Positions 50,055-58,946 of a stretch of 64,000 nucleotides of DNA are shown piece by piece (positions within the stretch are counted from its first letter, which is position 1; the number at the start of each line of letters is the position of its first letter). Under the pieces are notes generated by a model that saw only the letters and a program-made list of their open reading frames with translations, had not been told where the DNA came from and searched no databases. The translations under genes were made by a program, and so were the position numbers. Origin of the DNA: UBA1479 sp040218445 (lineage in GTDB: Bacteria > Pseudomonadota > Alphaproteobacteria > Rhodospirillales > Casp-alpha2); contig JAVJRK010000015.1 of assembly GCA_040218445.1 (NCBI GenBank), positions 170,405-234,404 on the forward strand, read 5' to 3'.

Positions 50055-51902
50055 ATGGCATGGGCACGACGCATCCTGCGGGTTGATCTGACCAAAGGCA
50101 CCTGTACACACGAACCGTTGAACATGGACTGGGCCAAACAGTATTTGGGGCAGCGCGGGCTGGCGACCAAGTACCTGGTCGAGGAAATCGACCCCAAGGT
50201 CGATTCGCTTGATCCCGGGAACAAACTGATCATGGCCACGGGGCCGCTCACCGGCACTTGTGCGTCCACGGCCGGGCGTTATTCGGTGATCACCAAGGGC
50301 GCGCTGACAGGCGCCATTGCATGTTCCAATTCGGGCGGGTTCTTCGGCAACGAGATGAAGAACGCCGGGCTGGACATGATCATCTTTGAAGGCCGGGCCA
50401 AATCACCGGTTTATCTGTTCATTGATAATGACGAGTGCGAACTGCGCGACGCTTCCGGCTATTGGGGCACGTCCGTATGGGACACGGAAGAGGGCATCAA
50501 GAAGAACCACGGCGATCCGCAAATCCGCGTCGCCTCGATCGGTGTGGCCGGTGAAAAGGGCGTCAAATTCGCCTGTGTCGTCAACGACATGCATCGCGCT
50601 GCCGGGCGGTCGGGCGTCGGCACGGTGATGGGATCTAAGAACCTGAAGGCCGTGGCGATCCGCGGCACCAAAGGGGTGTCGGTCGACGATTGGCCCAAGT
50701 TCATGGAGGCCACCAACGCGGGCAAGGCCGTACTTGCGGAAAACGCGGTGACCGGTCAGGGGCTTCCTACCTACGGCACCCAGGTGCTGATGAACGTCAT
50801 CAATGAGACGGGGGCTCTACCGACCCGCAATCATCGCGATATCCAGTTCGAAGGGGCATCAAAAATTTCCGCCGAGGCCATGGCCGAACCGCGTGAATCC
50901 GACGGCAAGCCGAATCTGGTCCGCAATGCGGCCTGTTTCGGCTGCACCATCGCCTGCGGGCGGGTGTCGACCATCGACCGCACCCATTACACGGTGGCGG
51001 AGCGGCCGCAGTACCAGATCGCGTCCGGCGGCCTGGAATACGAAGCCGCCTGGGCACTGGGGGCGGCGACGGGCGTGGATGACCTGGACGCCCTGACATT
51101 CGCCAACTTTGTCTGCAACGAACAGGGGATCGATCCGATCTCGTTCGGTGCGACGGTTGGTGCCGCCATGGAACTGTTCGAGGACGGCGTCATCACGACC
51201 AAGGAGACCGGCGGGATCGAGGTCACATTCGGATCGGCCAAGGCATTGACCGATTTGGCGGAGCTGTGCGGCCGGGGTGAGGGCTTCGGGGCCGAAATCG
51301 GCCTGGGATCCAAACTTCTGTGTGAAAAGTACGGCAAGCCGGAACTGTCCATGTCGGTCAAAGGGCAGGAGTTCCCGGCCTATGACAGCCGGGGTATTCA
51401 GGGCATGGGGCTGACCTATGCCACGTCCAACCGCGGCGCCTGCCACCTGCGCAGCTATACCGTTGCGTCGGAAGTCCTGGGCATTCCCGAAAAGACCGAT
51501 CCGCTGGTCACCGACGGCAAAGCCGGATTGGTCAAGGCGTTCCAGGACGCGACGGCGGCGGTCGACAGTGCGGGCATCTGCGTGTTCACCACCTTTGCCT
51601 GGACGCTGGAGGACATCGCACCGCAGATCGATGCCGCCTGCGAAGGGGACTGGTCGACTGAAAACCTACTGCAAACGGGCGAGCGGATTTGGAACCTGGA
51701 ACGCCAATTCAATTTGGCGGCCGGGTTTACCGGCAAGGACGACAATCTGCCCAACCGCCTGATCAAGGATGCGGCCAAGACCGGCCCGGCCAAGGGCCTG
51801 ACCAACGGTCTGAAAACGATGCTGCCGGAATATTACGAGCTGCGCGGTTGGTCCAAGGACGGCGTGCCGACCAACGAAACGGTCTCTAGGCTGGGGCTGT
51901 AG
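50055..51902 (+). CDS. aorB: Tungsten/molybdenum aldehyde:ferredoxin oxidoreductase catalytic subunit
   Basis: The 615-residue protein oxidises aldehydes to carboxylic acids at a bis-pterin W (or Mo) site. The [4Fe-4S] ligands are Cys294, Cys297, Cys301 (ACFGCTIACG) and Cys463 (TSNRGACHLRSY), at AOR-family spacing. Other marks: RVDLTKGTC near the N-terminus, STAGRYSVITKGALTGAIA and MGSKNLKAVAIRGTKG. It starts at ATG 50055 with GGAGG eight bases upstream. AORs are uncommon in aerobic alphaproteobacteria, so the operon is notable. Confidence 0.93.
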   Translation: MAWARRILRVDLTKGTCTHEPLNMDWAKQYLGQRGLATKYLVEEIDPKVDSLDPGNKLIMATGPLTGTCASTAGRYSVITKGALTGAIACSNSGGFFGNEMKNAGLDMIIFEGRAKSPVYLFIDNDECELRDASGYWGTSVWDTEEGIKKNHGDPQIRVASIGVAGEKGVKFACVVNDMHRAAGRSGVGTVMGSKNLKAVAIRGTKGVSVDDWPKFMEATNAGKAVLAENAVTGQGLPTYGTQVLMNVINETGALPTRNHRDIQFEGASKISAEAMAEPRESDGKPNLVRNAACFGCTIACGRVSTIDRTHYTVAERPQYQIASGGLEYEAAWALGAATGVDDLDALTFANFVCNEQGIDPISFGATVGAAMELFEDGVITTKETGGIEVTFGSAKALTDLAELCGRGEGFGAEIGLGSKLLCEKYGKPELSMSVKGQEFPAYDSRGIQGMGLTYATSNRGACHLRSYTVASEVLGIPEKTDPLVTDGKAGLVKAFQDATAAVDSAGICVFTTFAWTLEDIAPQIDAACEGDWSTENLLQTGERIWNLERQFNLAAGFTGKDDNLPNRLIKDAAKTGPAKGLTNGLKTMLPEYYELRGWSKDGVPTNETVSRLGL

Positions 51903-51906
51903 GGCC

Positions 51907-53142
51907 ATGACCTATGTGATCATCGGCGCCGGCCCGGCGGGGGTCGTCGCGGCGGAAACGCTCGCCAAGACGGACCCGGGGGCCGAGACCGTCCTGTTGG
52001 GCGGGGAGGCGGACCCGCCCTATTCCCGCATGGCCATCCCCTATGTTTTGACCGGCATCATCGACCACGGCGGCACGCACCTGCGCAAGACGGCCGGGCA
52101 TTATGAAACGCTCGGTATCACCTACCGGCAGGGTATTGCCGAAGGCATCGATCCCAAAGCCAAGAAGGTGAAGCTCCAAGGCGGCGGTGAGCAACCCTAT
52201 GACAAGCTGCTGATCGCCACCGGGGCAAGCCCCATCAAACCGCCCGTGCCGGGGCTGGACCTGCCCGGCGTGCACCATTGCTGGACGCTTGACGATTGCC
52301 GCGAGATCGAAAAACTTGCGGATAAAGGGGCCCATGTCGTTCTCATGGGGGCCGGGTTCATCGGCTGCATCATTCTGGAGGCCCTGGCCGAACGGGGCGT
52401 CAAGCTGACGGTGGTCGAGGCCCTGGACCGCATGGTGCCACGCATGATGAACGAGACGGCGGGCAACATGATCAAGAACTGGTGTCAGGCCAAGGACATC
52501 ACCGTTCATACCTCGACCAAGGTGACGGAGGTCACGGAACAGGATGGGCGTCTTGCCGTCGCCATGGACAACGGATCGACTGCCCCCGCCGACCTGGTCG
52601 TCGTCGCCGCCGGGGTGAAGTCCAACATCGATTTCATTGACGGCACAGGCATGAAGGCCGAACAGGGCATTCTGGTCGATGAATTCCTGCGGACATCGGC
52701 GGCCGATATCTATGCCGCCGGCGATTGCGCCCAGGGCCCTGACTTCGGTGGGGGCTTCAACGTCCATGCCATTCAGCCGACGGCGACGGAGCACGGCCGC
52801 ATTGCTGCGCTCAATATGGCGGGTAAGCCGACGCCCTATCAGGGATCGTTGCAGATGAACGTGTTGGACACGGCGGGCCTGATCTCAACATCCTTCGGCG
52901 ATTGGGAAGGCGGCGCAGGCACGGAATTCGCCGAGGTGCTTGATCCGGATCGGTTTAAGTACCTGCGCCTTAATTTCAAGGATGACGTTCTGGTCGGCGC
53001 CCTGTCATTGGGACGAACGGATCACATGGGGGTGTTGCGCGGCCTGATCCAAAATCGCACACCGTTGGGGGCGTGGAAGGGCAAGTTGATGGATGACCCG
53101 AACCGCATCATGGAAGCTTACGTTGCCCATGCTTATGCCTAG
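51907..53142 (+). CDS. aorC: FAD-dependent NAD(P)H oxidoreductase subunit of AOR
   Basis: The 411-residue protein has two dinucleotide folds: FAD site VIIGAGPAGVVAAETLAK at the start and NAD site VLMGAGFIGCIILEALAERG (about 144-163), with DIYAAGDCAQG near residue 275. It belongs to the pyridine-nucleotide-disulphide/rubredoxin-reductase group without redox cysteines. In AorABC complexes such a subunit links the W enzyme to NAD. It starts five bases after the catalytic-subunit stop. Confidence 0.88.
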   Translation: MTYVIIGAGPAGVVAAETLAKTDPGAETVLLGGEADPPYSRMAIPYVLTGIIDHGGTHLRKTAGHYETLGITYRQGIAEGIDPKAKKVKLQGGGEQPYDKLLIATGASPIKPPVPGLDLPGVHHCWTLDDCREIEKLADKGAHVVLMGAGFIGCIILEALAERGVKLTVVEALDRMVPRMMNETAGNMIKNWCQAKDITVHTSTKVTEVTEQDGRLAVAMDNGSTAPADLVVVAAGVKSNIDFIDGTGMKAEQGILVDEFLRTSAADIYAAGDCAQGPDFGGGFNVHAIQPTATEHGRIAALNMAGKPTPYQGSLQMNVLDTAGLISTSFGDWEGGAGTEFAEVLDPDRFKYLRLNFKDDVLVGALSLGRTDHMGVLRGLIQNRTPLGAWKGKLMDDPNRIMEAYVAHAYA

Positions 53143-53160
53143 GCCGGTTTGTTGCAGACC

Positions 53161-53412
53161 ATGAAGATCAGAGTGAAACTTTATGCCTCCCTTTCGGACC
53201 ATCTGCCTGCGGGGACGAAAGGCAATGAGGCCGATCTGGACGTTGCCGCCGATGCCACGCCGTCAACGGTCATCGCGCAATTGGGGTTGCCGGAAAAGAT
53301 GTGCCATTTGGTGCTGCTGAACGGCGTCTATGTGGAGCCGTCGGCTCGGGAGACAACCCGGTTCAATGACGGTGATGCGCTGGCCATGTGGCCGCCGGTC
53401 GCCGGGGGCTGA
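53161..53412 (+). CDS. MoaD/ThiS-like small sulphur carrier
   Basis: The 83-residue ubiquitin-fold protein ends in WPPVAGG, the Gly-Gly terminus that is thiocarboxylated for pterin-cofactor sulphur transfer. It begins MKIRVKLYASLSDHLPAGTK, typical of MoaD. It starts 19 bases after the FAD subunit gene. Its place in the AOR operon suggests a dedicated role in making the tungstopterin or molybdopterin cofactor. I preferred ATG 53161 to the upstream TTG. Confidence 0.85.
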   Translation: MKIRVKLYASLSDHLPAGTKGNEADLDVAADATPSTVIAQLGLPEKMCHLVLLNGVYVEPSARETTRFNDGDALAMWPPVAGG

Positions 53413-53499
53413 GAAAATAACATGTCACCCCCCATTGCACGAGAAAAGGCCATGAAAAAATGGAACCGTGAATGGAAGATCCGGCACATCGAAAAGGAT

Positions 53500-53557
53500 A
53501 ATCCCGACTGGCGGGATTTGTATCCAACGATCACTGGATTCCCGCCTACGCGGGAAT
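53500..53557. repeat. Pair of REP-like hairpins
   Basis: AATCCCG-ACTGG-CGGGATT (53500-53518) and ATTCCCGC-CTAC-GCGGGAAT (53538-53557) are perfect stem-loops 20 bases apart. The second matches the widespread dispersed repeat core ATTCCC-N8-GGGAAT. They lie between the AOR operon and the next gene, and end 13 bases before its ATG. Confidence 0.65.
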
Positions 53558-53570
53558 GGCAGGAGGAATT

Positions 53571-53870
53571 ATGCCGGAGAACCTTCCCGTCATCATCAGG
53601 AAGGAAATGGCCCTGACCCGGGCCGGGTTCTTTCGCGGCATCGCCAAGGCGCTGGGCACGGATGCCTATCAGGAAACACCCGGCGGTGTGGTGCTTGATA
53701 AGGATGGAAAGCGTCTGGAAATCACCCTTGGCCCCGAACGTCGACGCAAGATCGCCTTGATGGAAATCGAAATCATGGACGTTACGTTGTCGTTCAGGGG
53801 CTATTCCGACGGCATGCGTGTGAAGGTGCTTACCGCGTTCGACCGCGCGTTTCAGCGGGGTGGCGGTTAA
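53571..53870 (+). CDS. Hypothetical protein (99 aa)
   Basis: AGGAGG lies five bases before ATG 53571, right after the REP-like hairpin. The product begins MPENLPVIIRKEMALTRAGF and is a mixed alpha/beta protein with a basic C-terminal part (LTAFDRAFQRGGG). I do not recognise it. Its stop overlaps the end of the convergent Dyp peroxidase gene by 4 bases. Confidence 0.7.
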   Translation: MPENLPVIIRKEMALTRAGFFRGIAKALGTDAYQETPGGVVLDKDGKRLEITLGPERRRKIALMEIEIMDVTLSFRGYSDGMRVKVLTAFDRAFQRGGG

Positions 53871-54766
53871 CTGGAAAAGGTTTTTTCCAACTCGTCCGTG
53901 CCCGGCACATACCAGTAGGCGCCCGTCACAGCCTGGGAAAATTCGATGATGCGGTCGTGCAGACCGTCGTCGGTTAGGCCGTACATGCTTTCCAATTGCG
54001 CATCGACGCGGCGCGGATCGCAGGCAAAGGCCAGAAAATACAGCCCGTGTTGATCGACTGTCCCATAGGGGGCGGAGCGGCGGTAAATCTTTAGTGCGAC
54101 GCCGTCTTCCTTCAGGTCCGTGCGGCTGACGTGGCTGTCCGGCGGCATGTCGTCGCCTTCAAGTTCGATATCGTCGACCTTGGTACGACCGACGATCTGT
54201 TCCTGTTCGGGAATTGGCACGGCGTTGAACTTGGACAGGTCGTGAACCCATTTCTGGGTGAAGGCATAGCTCGCCCCGCCGCTGTCCGGGATCAGTGCGG
54301 CATCGCGCCGCAGTTCTTTCGTCTTGGGGTTGCCGGTGCCATCGACGAAGCCGATCAGATCCCGCTCACCATGATATTTGAATCCGCGCACTTCCAGCAC
54401 CAAGTCGGCGACGGGGGACAGGGCCGCGTTGACGGCGACCGCCAGATCGAAATTCTCATCGACCTGTTCCGACTGCAGCCAAATCCAGATGTCTTCCTGG
54501 GTCGCAGGGGCGTTATAACCTTTCGGGCCATGGATGGGGGTGAAGGGTTTCAATTTTTCCGGTGCCCGGTCGCCGGCAAGGCGGCGCCACAATCCGTCGC
54601 CGAAACCGATCACCCGGGTCTGGCCCTTGGCTAGGGGTGCGTCCAGGGCGGCACGGATGGCGGCGCGCACTGCCGCGTCATCGCCGCCGGCGCTGTTCAG
54701 CCGGTATTCGAGGAAAAGATTACAGGGAGGACCTTGAACAAAGAGTCCCGTTTGCGCGTCGGACAT
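53867..54766 (-). CDS. Dye-decolourising (Dyp-type) haem peroxidase
   Basis: The 299-residue protein has the Dyp signature GFVDGTGNP with catalytic Asp142, proximal haem-ligand His212 (DSHVSRTDL) and distal Arg230 (YRRSAPYG). It lacks a Tat signal, so it is cytoplasmic like YfeX. The physiological substrate is unknown. It is an enzyme of about normal length for the B type and not part of an obvious operon. Confidence 0.92.
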   Translation of the reverse strand: MSDAQTGLFVQGPPCNLFLEYRLNSAGGDDAAVRAAIRAALDAPLAKGQTRVIGFGDGLWRRLAGDRAPEKLKPFTPIHGPKGYNAPATQEDIWIWLQSEQVDENFDLAVAVNAALSPVADLVLEVRGFKYHGERDLIGFVDGTGNPKTKELRRDAALIPDSGGASYAFTQKWVHDLSKFNAVPIPEQEQIVGRTKVDDIELEGDDMPPDSHVSRTDLKEDGVALKIYRRSAPYGTVDQHGLYFLAFACDPRRVDAQLESMYGLTDDGLHDRIIEFSQAVTGAYWYVPGTDELEKTFSS

Positions 54767-54817
54767 AGGAGGCGGGGTTCCGTCTGGTTGGCAGTTGGTT
54801 CCGCGATTATACGGAAC

Positions 54818-56224
54818 TCAACGGTCAGCGTAAGGGTTCTCGCTTTTGCGGTAAATCAGCCGGATCGGCACCCCGTCAAGGCCGAAGTCGTCCCGCATGC
54901 CGTTGACCAGATAGCGGGTATAGCTGTCGGGCAGTTCGACCGCGCGCGAGCAGAACACGATGAACGTCGGCGGGCGGGTCTTGGCCTGTGTCGCATAGCG
55001 CAGGCGGATGCGTTTGCCGCCCTTGCCGATGGGCGGGGGATGGGCTTCCTGCATGGCGGCGATCCAGCGGTTCAGGTCGCCGGTGCCGATGCGCGCGTTC
55101 CATGTGTCATAGGCCTCGCCCACGGCGGGCAGAAGTTTGTCCATGCCTTGGCCGGTCAGGGCCGACAAGGTGACGACCGGAATTCCCCGCACCTGAGGCA
55201 GGCTGGTCTGCAGGCGGTCGTTAAGCCGGCCGATGGTTTCCTGCCGGCTTTTCGCCGCATCCCATTTGTTGACGGCGATGATCAGCGCGCGGCCTTCCTC
55301 GATCACCTGGCGGGCGATCGTCAGGTCCTGTTTTTCCAGCACCGCGTCGGCGTCCAGCACCAGAACGACCACATGGGCAAAGCGCACGGCGCGCAAGGTG
55401 TCGCGGGTGCTGAGGTATTCAAGTTTGTCGGTCACGCGGGCTTTGCGCCGCAGACCGGCGGTGTCGATCAGGCGGTAATCCCGCCCTTCGTACTGCCACG
55501 AAATCGAAATCGAATCCCGCGTGATGCCGGCCTCGGGGCCGGTCAGCATGCGATCCTCGCCCAAAAGCCGGTTGATCATGGTCGATTTGCCCACGTTGGG
55601 CCGCCCGACAATGGCCAGTTGCAGGGCTCTGGGTTCGGCCTCATCCTCTGACTCGCCGTCGAGATCGTCACCCAAAAGGGCGTCGAAATCTTCATCATCA
55701 AGTGGGTTTTCGGCCCCTTCCGCGGCGGCCGCATCGGCATAGGGTTTCAGCCGGTCGTGCAGGTCCGACAAGCCGATGCCGTGTTCGGCGGAAAAGGCGA
55801 CGGGGTCGTCCAACCCCAGGGAATAGGATTCAAGCAGACCGCCCTGACCGCCCCGGCCCTCGCATTTATTGGCGACAAGAATTGTGGGCATGCCACGCGA
55901 CCGCAGCCAGGCAACGAAATGTTCGTCAAGCGGCGTCACCCCGGCGCGGGCATCGATCACCATCAGGGCGACATCTGCCTCGTCCAGGGCGCGTTCGGTC
56001 TGGCTGCGCATGCGGGCTTCAAGGCTGTCGTCGGTGACGTCTTCCAGGCCGGCCGTGTCGATGATCCGGAATTTCATCGTGCCGATCTTGCCGTCGCCCT
56101 CGCGGCGGTCGCGGGTGACCCCCGGCGTATCGTCGACGATAGCCAGTTTACGCCCGACAAGGCGGTTGAACATGGTCGACTTGCCCACATTGGGGCGGCC
56201 GATGATGGCGATTGTGAAGGGCAT
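54818..56224 (-). CDS. der: Ribosome-assembly GTPase Der (EngA)
   Basis: The 468-residue protein has two tandem GTPase domains, each with its P-loop (IGRPNVGKSTMFNRL at about 8-22 and VGRPNVGKSTMINRL in the second half), DTPG/DTAG switch motifs (DTPGVTRD and DTAGLRRK) and NKCE/NKWD base-specificity motifs. The C-terminal KH-like domain (GKGGKRIRLRYATQAKTRPP) follows. An acidic insert links the two. It is needed for 50S assembly. It follows bamB in the common yfgM-bamB-der order. Confidence 0.97.
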   Translation of the reverse strand: MPFTIAIIGRPNVGKSTMFNRLVGRKLAIVDDTPGVTRDRREGDGKIGTMKFRIIDTAGLEDVTDDSLEARMRSQTERALDEADVALMVIDARAGVTPLDEHFVAWLRSRGMPTILVANKCEGRGGQGGLLESYSLGLDDPVAFSAEHGIGLSDLHDRLKPYADAAAAEGAENPLDDEDFDALLGDDLDGESEDEAEPRALQLAIVGRPNVGKSTMINRLLGEDRMLTGPEAGITRDSISISWQYEGRDYRLIDTAGLRRKARVTDKLEYLSTRDTLRAVRFAHVVVLVLDADAVLEKQDLTIARQVIEEGRALIIAVNKWDAAKSRQETIGRLNDRLQTSLPQVRGIPVVTLSALTGQGMDKLLPAVGEAYDTWNARIGTGDLNRWIAAMQEAHPPPIGKGGKRIRLRYATQAKTRPPTFIVFCSRAVELPDSYTRYLVNGMRDDFGLDGVPIRLIYRKSENPYADR

Positions 56225-56268
56225 GACCTTGGCCGGACTGTGATCCGGTCCTGGTTAATCAAAAAGGG

Positions 56269-57678
56269 TTACTGATAAACGACCAATTCCGCGTCATCGG
56301 CCAGGAAAATCACCCGGCCGTCGGCGACGATGGGCGGAACGGAAATGCCGTCGGGCATTTCGACTTCGCCGATGAACTTGCCTGAATACGGTGACAAAGC
56401 CCAGGCAAATCCGTGCGAGCCGGCAGCGATCAGGCGATCGGACGCCAAAATCGGCCCGGTCCAGATGATGGGGTCTTTCTGTTTTTCCGGGTTTTCGAAC
56501 CGGGGCAGGGGGCGAACCCAATAGACGCCGCCGGTATCGCGGCTGACCGCGGCGACTTCCGAATCATTGGTCAGTACGAAAATATAATCGCCGGCGACCC
56601 AGGGGCTTTCGATGCCGCCGATTTCCCGTTCCCAAATTCGCCGGCCCGTGCGCAGGTCGTAGGCTGCCATGATTCCGGAATGGCTGATCGCGATCACGCG
56701 GCCACGGTCGATCACCGGCCGGCCACGGATATGTGACAGCGCCGAAACGATGTCGGAACGTTTGAGCGAGGCCAGGGAGTCCGACCACAAAACGCGGCCG
56801 TTTTCGGCCCGCAGTGCGACCAGTTCACCGGACGAATAGGGCACGATGACCACACCCTGATCGACGGCCGGGCTGGCGCCGCCAAGCAAAGAGGCGGATT
56901 CCGTAATGCCGGAATGATCCCAGATCTGCTGGCCGGTCTTGGCATCCAGCGCGAATGTGCGGTTGTCCAGGGTTACGACGAACACGCGCCCGCCGCGGGC
57001 CGTCGGTGCCGCATGCATGGGGGAATTCAGCGGCGTCCGCCAGACGATTTTCCCGCTTGCGGCGTCCATCGCCACGACATGGCCAAACCCGGTTGCGGCG
57101 AAAAGCATGCCGTCTTCTCCGGCGATGCCACCCGACGGCAGACCATCGTCTTCTTCGGCTTCCGGCGCCAGTTCCGCCTGCCATAGCACGTCCCCGGACT
57201 TCATATCGACGGCATAGACTTCAGATTCTGAATCTATAGTGAAGATGCGCCCGCCCATGGATACGGGAGAGCCCAGAATACGCAACTCGTCATCGGCGCC
57301 CTGGCCGACATCGGTGCTCCAGGCTTTGCCTATGTTTTCCGGAACCTGAATATGGTGCATGGCGTGATTGGGATATCCACCCGGCTGCGGCCATTCAGGA
57401 TTGGGGGACGGTGCCGGCAGTAAAATCTGATGAGATTTCAGATCATCGTCAGCAGCCAAAGTGCGTTGGTTGGCGAGGATCGCGATGCGCGTTCCGGGAA
57501 GCGGGATTTCTTCCTTGGCGAACAGGTCCTCGAAATAGGTGCACCCGCCGGTCATCAGGGGGGCAGCCATGGCGAAGGACAAGGCCAGCGCCAGCGCCGC
57601 CGGTTTATGGCGGGCGGGCCGGCGCAAGACGCCGCACGCCACCCATGATGGGCGATTTCCGCTTTTAGGCGCAGCCAT
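56269..57678 (-). CDS. bamB: Outer-membrane assembly lipoprotein BamB
   Basis: The 469-residue protein has a lipobox TGGC (Cys46) after a hydrophobic stretch, then an eight-bladed propeller with PQQ-type repeats recognisable by repeated VxALDAxTG-like ends (VYAVDMKSGDVLWQAELA, VVAMDAASGKIVWRTPL, TFALDAKTGQQIWDHSG, MAAYDLRTGRRIWEREI). It is part of the Bam complex that inserts beta-barrel proteins. A GTG at codon 13 may be the true start, since the leading 12 residues are unusual. Confidence 0.92.
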   Translation of the reverse strand: MAAPKSGNRPSWVACGVLRRPARHKPAALALALSFAMAAPLMTGGCTYFEDLFAKEEIPLPGTRIAILANQRTLAADDDLKSHQILLPAPSPNPEWPQPGGYPNHAMHHIQVPENIGKAWSTDVGQGADDELRILGSPVSMGGRIFTIDSESEVYAVDMKSGDVLWQAELAPEAEEDDGLPSGGIAGEDGMLFAATGFGHVVAMDAASGKIVWRTPLNSPMHAAPTARGGRVFVVTLDNRTFALDAKTGQQIWDHSGITESASLLGGASPAVDQGVVIVPYSSGELVALRAENGRVLWSDSLASLKRSDIVSALSHIRGRPVIDRGRVIAISHSGIMAAYDLRTGRRIWEREIGGIESPWVAGDYIFVLTNDSEVAAVSRDTGGVYWVRPLPRFENPEKQKDPIIWTGPILASDRLIAAGSHGFAWALSPYSGKFIGEVEMPDGISVPPIVADGRVIFLADDAELVVYQ

Positions 57679-57731
57679 TCCGGTAATTCCCCTGTTCCCC
57701 GTAATCCGTCTTGATTAATTGAGGGTTCCGT

Positions 57732-58391
57732 CTAACGCAATATCGTTAACAATTCCGTTGCGCGTTGGCGCATACGGGCCGGCGTCGCGTTGTCTTTGGC
57801 AAGTTCGCCATAGATTTCCCGGGCTTTGGCCTTGTCACCGGCGCGCAAGGCCGCTGCGGCGGTCAATTCCTGGGCGGTGAAGCGCCAGGGGCTGCCGGCT
57901 TTGCCCAAGGGGGCGAGCCGGTCCTGGAGCTTCTGAAGGTCGGCACCGGGGTCGTTGACTTCGATGCCGGCGGCCAGAATGACGGCCAGGTCCTGATATA
58001 GCTTGTCGATGCTTTTATCCACGGCAATGGCGTCATAGGCGGCAACGGCACCGGCCTGATCCCCTTCCTTGGCAAGCAGTCCGGCCGCCTGAAAGCGGGC
58101 CAGCAGCCCGTATCCGCCGCCTTCATCGGAAAGCGTACGAAAAGCCGTGACGGCGGCATCGATGCTGCCGGTTTCGGCCTGTTTCTGGGCATTGTCGAAC
58201 CGTTCGCCCAAGGCCTGGCGGGTTTCCAAGTCGTGTTTGATCCAGAATTGATAGCCGGCAACGGCGGCAACGCACAATCCTGCCGCGGCGAGAATAAGCT
58301 TGCTGTAACGGTTCCAGACCTTCTGAAACTGTTCCTGGCGCAATTCGTCGTCGATTTCGCGGATCAGGCTGTCTTCGGTATGATCGGCCAC
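57732..58391 (-). CDS. YfgM-like membrane-anchored tetratricopeptide protein
   Basis: The 219-residue protein has a cytoplasmic N-terminus (ADHTEDSLIREIDDELRQEQ), one membrane helix (about 30-48) and a periplasmic part with TPR-like helical pairs (FDNAQKQAETGSIDAAVTAF and LAAGIEVNDPGADLQKLQD). This is the YfgM architecture; YfgM associates with SecYEG and periplasmic chaperones. It starts at GTG with GGGAG six bases upstream and heads the operon with bamB and der. Confidence 0.85.
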   Translation of the reverse strand: MADHTEDSLIREIDDELRQEQFQKVWNRYSKLILAAAGLCVAAVAGYQFWIKHDLETRQALGERFDNAQKQAETGSIDAAVTAFRTLSDEGGGYGLLARFQAAGLLAKEGDQAGAVAAYDAIAVDKSIDKLYQDLAVILAAGIEVNDPGADLQKLQDRLAPLGKAGSPWRFTAQELTAAAALRAGDKAKAREIYGELAKDNATPARMRQRATELLTILR

Positions 58392-58579
58392 ATTCGGCTC
58401 CCGGCGGTAGCAGTTGGATTTGGCGCGAAAATAGTTACCTTTTCCCGCGATAGCAACTTCCCCGCACGGTATTCGTATGAGAGCGGGGCGGTTTACGCCT
58501 CCTTAACGATAATCGGGGAGAATGTATCTTAGCGGCGGGTCTTTGCGCCGTGGTCCGTGTCATGGGATGGCCGATTGGA

Positions 58580-58891
58580 ATGAAACGAATTCTTGCGATT
58601 TTCGCCCTATGCATGCTGGCGACCGGCTGTGTCGGTGTTGCCGGTGTCGAAGGGGTCTCCGTCATGGCCACGGAAAAAACCGTGGTTGACCACGTGATCT
58701 CTATTTCCAGCGGCAAGAATTGTTCAACGATCCGCAAGGACCTGGGCCTGACTTATTGTGAAGAAGACGAAATCACGCCCCAAATGAATGTCTATTGCTA
58801 TCGGACGCTGGGTGAAATCACCTGCTATGACAAGCCGGCGTTCGAAGGGCAACAGGAACGGGTTCGCCAAGGGGGCGAAAAGCCCCGCTGA
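58580..58891 (+). CDS. Small lipoprotein of unknown function
   Basis: The 103-residue protein starts MKRILAIFALCMLATGCVG: signal peptide with lipobox ATGC (Cys17). The mature part has four further cysteines (NCSTIRKDLGLTYCEED and VYCYRTLGEITCYD), which suggests two disulphides in the periplasm. I do not recognise a family. An earlier in-frame ATG (58562) is possible but the signal peptide fits 58580. It is divergent from the yfgM-bamB-der operon. Confidence 0.75.
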   Translation: MKRILAIFALCMLATGCVGVAGVEGVSVMATEKTVVDHVISISSGKNCSTIRKDLGLTYCEEDEITPQMNVYCYRTLGEITCYDKPAFEGQQERVRQGGEKPR

Positions 58892-58946
58892 TTTCCGATA
58901 ACGGATACTTGTCCTTTGCGCGGCGCCGTCGTTCAATGGCCGCCCC

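Noticed and set aside
53422..53616. 64-codon frame after the MoaD-like gene
   Set aside because: Its second half is made of the REP-like hairpins and it overlaps the better-supported gene at 53571.
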